Positions 62,366 through 64,000 of a stretch of DNA of 64,000 nt are shown in pieces (position 1 is the first letter of the stretch; every line of letters begins with the position of its first letter). Made by a program: the position numbers and the translations under genes. The notes under the pieces are model-generated. The model was not told the DNA's origin and ran no database searches. It saw only the letters and a list, made by a program, of their open reading frames with translations. This stretch comes from Microbacterium sp. LKL04. Lineage in GTDB: Bacteria > Actinomycetota > Actinomycetes > Actinomycetales > Microbacteriaceae. The DNA is taken from assembly GCF_900102005.1 (NCBI RefSeq), contig NZ_LT627736.1, forward strand, positions 1,736,001 to 1,800,000. Direction: 5' to 3'.

Positions 62366-62483
62366 TGTGGCGTCCGGGACCGCTCGAGGTCCTGGTGCTC
62401 GGAAAAGGGGCACGCAGCCACCCGCATCGTCGCGGAGCGCGAGACATATACGGCATCCGTCGTCATCGTCTCCAGGAGCTGTC

Positions 62484-64000
62484 ATGCCCACCGTCGCCGC
62501 CCACGTCGCCGCCGCCCTCGCCGCCCACGTCGAGCACGTTTTCGGCGTGATGGGCAACGGCAACGCCCTCGTCCTCGATGCGCTCGAGCGCCGCGACGAC
62601 GTGGCGTTCACCGCAGTCCGCCACGAGGCCGGCGGGGTCGTCGCCGCCGATGCGCACTTCCGCGCCGGCGGCGGCCTCGCCGCAGCCACATCCACGTATG
62701 GGGCGGGCTTCACGAACACGCTCACCGCGCTCGCCGAGGCCGCGCAGGCGCGCGTGCCGCTCGTGCTCGTCGTCGGAGACGAACCGACCTCCGGCCCGCG
62801 GCCGTGGGACGTCGACCAGCTCTCGCTCGCGTCGGCCGTCGGAGTACGCACGTACACCGTCGGACGGACGGATGCCGCGGCCACGACGGTCATCGCGATC
62901 GAGCACGCGCTGTCGTTCCGCATCCCCGTCGTCCTGGCGATCCCCTACGACGTCGGGGGGCGCGACGCGGGCGAGATCCCGGCGACGCCCGATCCCGTCC
63001 TCCCCGCGCCCCTCGCCCCGACCGGACCTCACGCTCTCGCGACGGTCGCCGCGATCGCCCGCGCGCTCGCGGCGTCCGAGCGACCCCTGCTCCTCGCCGG
63101 CCGCGGCGCGTGGACGGCGGGCGCCGGCGAGCAGCTCGGGCGCCTCGCCGACGCGGTCGGGGCACTCACGGCATCCACCGCCCTCGGCCGTGGGGTGTTC
63201 CCGCGCGCCGAGTACGATCTGGGTGTCACCGGCGGATTCGGGGCGGAAGGCGCGATGGCGACGATCCGCGAGGCCGACGTCGTCGTGGTGTTCGGGGCGT
63301 CGCTCAACCAGTTCACGATGCGCTTCGGCGAGCTGCTCTCTCCCGACGCGACGATCGTGCAGGTCGATGTCGCGGCCGCGGCGACGCATCCGCAGGTCGG
63401 CCGGTACCTGCGGGCGGATGCCGCCCTCGCGGCGCGCGCGCTCGCCGACGAGCTCGAACGGCTCGAGGCGACCCCGTCGGTGTGGCGCGAGGCGGTGGAC
63501 GTCGCGGGGCTCCGGACGTACGACGCCGGCGACGGGCTCGCGCCCGACGGACGGCTCGACCCCCGGAGCGCCGCCGCGACGATCGCGGAGCTGCTGCCCG
63601 AGGATCGGGTCGTCGTCTCGGACGGCGGGCACTTCATCGGCTGGGCGAACATGTTCTGGCCGGTGGCCTCGCCCGACCGCATGATGATGATCGGCACGGC
63701 GTATCAGTCGATCGGCCTCGGCTTCCCGTCGGTGCCGGGTGCCGCTCGCGCGCGGCCGGAGTCGACCATCGTCCTGACCACCGGCGACGGCGGCGGGCTG
63801 ATGGCGATCGCCGACCTCGAGTCGGCCGTGCGCGTGGCGCGCGGCCGCGGGCTCGCGGTGGTGTGGAACGACGGTGCGTACGGCGCGGAGGTCCACCTCT
63901 ACGGCGTCATGGGCCTCGCCCGCGGGCCGATGGAGATCCCCGAGGTCGACTTCGCCGGCCTCGCGCGCGCCGTCGGGGCGGAGGGGGTCATCGTGCGGAC
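62484..64000 (+). CDS. Thiamine-diphosphate-binding enzyme, acetolactate synthase-like (3' end cut off)
   Basis: 505 residues are visible, nearly a full subunit. The N-terminal pyrimidine domain has VFGVMGNGNALVLDALER and the conserved glutamate in RHEAGGVVAADAHFR (about 48-62). The central domain is present (about 190-330). The PP domain carries TTGDGGGLMAIADLESAV, then VVWNDGAYGAE, so the usual GDGX(25-30)NN motif ends in ND. The N-terminus VMGNGN differs from the GxPG of biosynthetic AHAS, so another 2-oxo-acid substrate is possible. A CAGGAGCTGTC site precedes the ATG. Confidence 0.85.
   Translation, partial: MPTVAAHVAAALAAHVEHVFGVMGNGNALVLDALERRDDVAFTAVRHEAGGVVAADAHFRAGGGLAAATSTYGAGFTNTLTALAEAAQARVPLVLVVGDEPTSGPRPWDVDQLSLASAVGVRTYTVGRTDAAATTVIAIEHALSFRIPVVLAIPYDVGGRDAGEIPATPDPVLPAPLAPTGPHALATVAAIARALAASERPLLLAGRGAWTAGAGEQLGRLADAVGALTASTALGRGVFPRAEYDLGVTGGFGAEGAMATIREADVVVVFGASLNQFTMRFGELLSPDATIVQVDVAAAATHPQVGRYLRADAALAARALADELERLEATPSVWREAVDVAGLRTYDAGDGLAPDGRLDPRSAAATIAELLPEDRVVVSDGGHFIGWANMFWPVASPDRMMMIGTAYQSIGLGFPSVPGAARARPESTIVLTTGDGGGLMAIADLESAVRVARGRGLAVVWNDGAYGAEVHLYGVMGLARGPMEIPEVDFAGLARAVGAEGVIVR

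Noticed and set aside
62373..62483. Known riboswitch class in the ThDP-enzyme leader
   Set aside because: I compared it by eye with TPP, SAM, cobalamin and FMN motifs and found no match; only generic hairpins remain.

Overview
The window is high-GC DNA from an actinobacterium. Codon third positions are dominated by G and C, starts are often GTG, 4-nt stop/start overlaps are frequent, and many genes have a TANNNT -10 box only 6-7 nt before the start codon (leaderless mRNA). Gene content (PEP-dependent mannitol PTS, FMN riboswitch-ribDEBAH, efeUOB, a RamB-type regulator, an actinobacterial Asp23 cluster) and the recurring GGATGCC/GGCATCC heptamer point to Microbacteriaceae, most likely Microbacterium or a close relative; this is an inference, as no rRNA is present. 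No gap between genes exceeds 300 bases. I found no tRNA, rRNA, CRISPR array or insertion sequence. || Layout. 1-4005: lpdA-type quinone reductase (cut by the window edge), purine nucleoside phosphorylase, a PGM2-like phosphopentomutase and a GNAT enzyme. 4014-4410: a small secreted-protein cassette between imperfect 41-bp direct repeats. 4444-12088: mannitol PTS locus (PRD/EIIA-type activator, orphan EIIB, HPr, EI, EIICB-Mtl, EIIA-Mtl, mannitol-1-phosphate dehydrogenase), then a membrane-anchored alpha/beta hydrolase. 12853-13970: a DUF559-type endonuclease-like gene between two related palindromes. 13979-22196: nucleoside salvage and uptake (add, deoA, cdd, ABC permeases, double ATPase, BMP lipoprotein). 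22368-27247: manC, then sdhCDAB. 27270-33411: YihY protein, exonuclease III, trpS, a hypothetical gene, a second DUF559 gene between short direct repeats, a GNAT enzyme and an Fpg/Nei glycosylase. 33413-37787: glpK and glpD, divergent from a SorC-type regulator. 37839-41474: FMN riboswitch and ribD-ribE-ribBA-ribH. 41524-49459: membrane protein, MHS-type symporter, quinone oxidoreductase-like protein, a DrrAB-like ABC exporter operon, and a divergent small HTH gene plus ABC exporter under a promoter with twin operators. 49531-52976: pckG divergent from a RamB-like regulator. 52985-56615: iron-box-controlled efeUOB. 56736-60843: CsbD protein and an Asp23/Gls24 envelope cluster led by an ECF sigma factor and a zinc-finger/Asp23 fusion. 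60943-64000: AlkZ-like protein, DUF6054 protein and a truncated ThDP enzyme. || How the genes work together. The transporter at 16856-22196 would import nucleosides. Cdd, Add, DeoA, PNP and the PGM2-like mutase would deaminate and split them and send ribose 1-phosphate to ribose 5-phosphate. The mannitol operon carries its own EI and HPr and ends in fructose 6-phosphate. SDH, pckG and glpDK feed respiration and gluconeogenesis. The order lpdA - PNP - mutase ... add - deoA - cdd ... sdhCDAB matches the order I recall for Mycobacterium tuberculosis (Rv3303c-Rv3319), with the mannitol, nucleoside-ABC and manC blocks inserted. The least explained material is three single-gene cassettes bounded by repeats, a zinc-finger/Asp23 fusion next to an ECF sigma factor, and an over-used heptamer that pairs up to form terminator-like hairpins.
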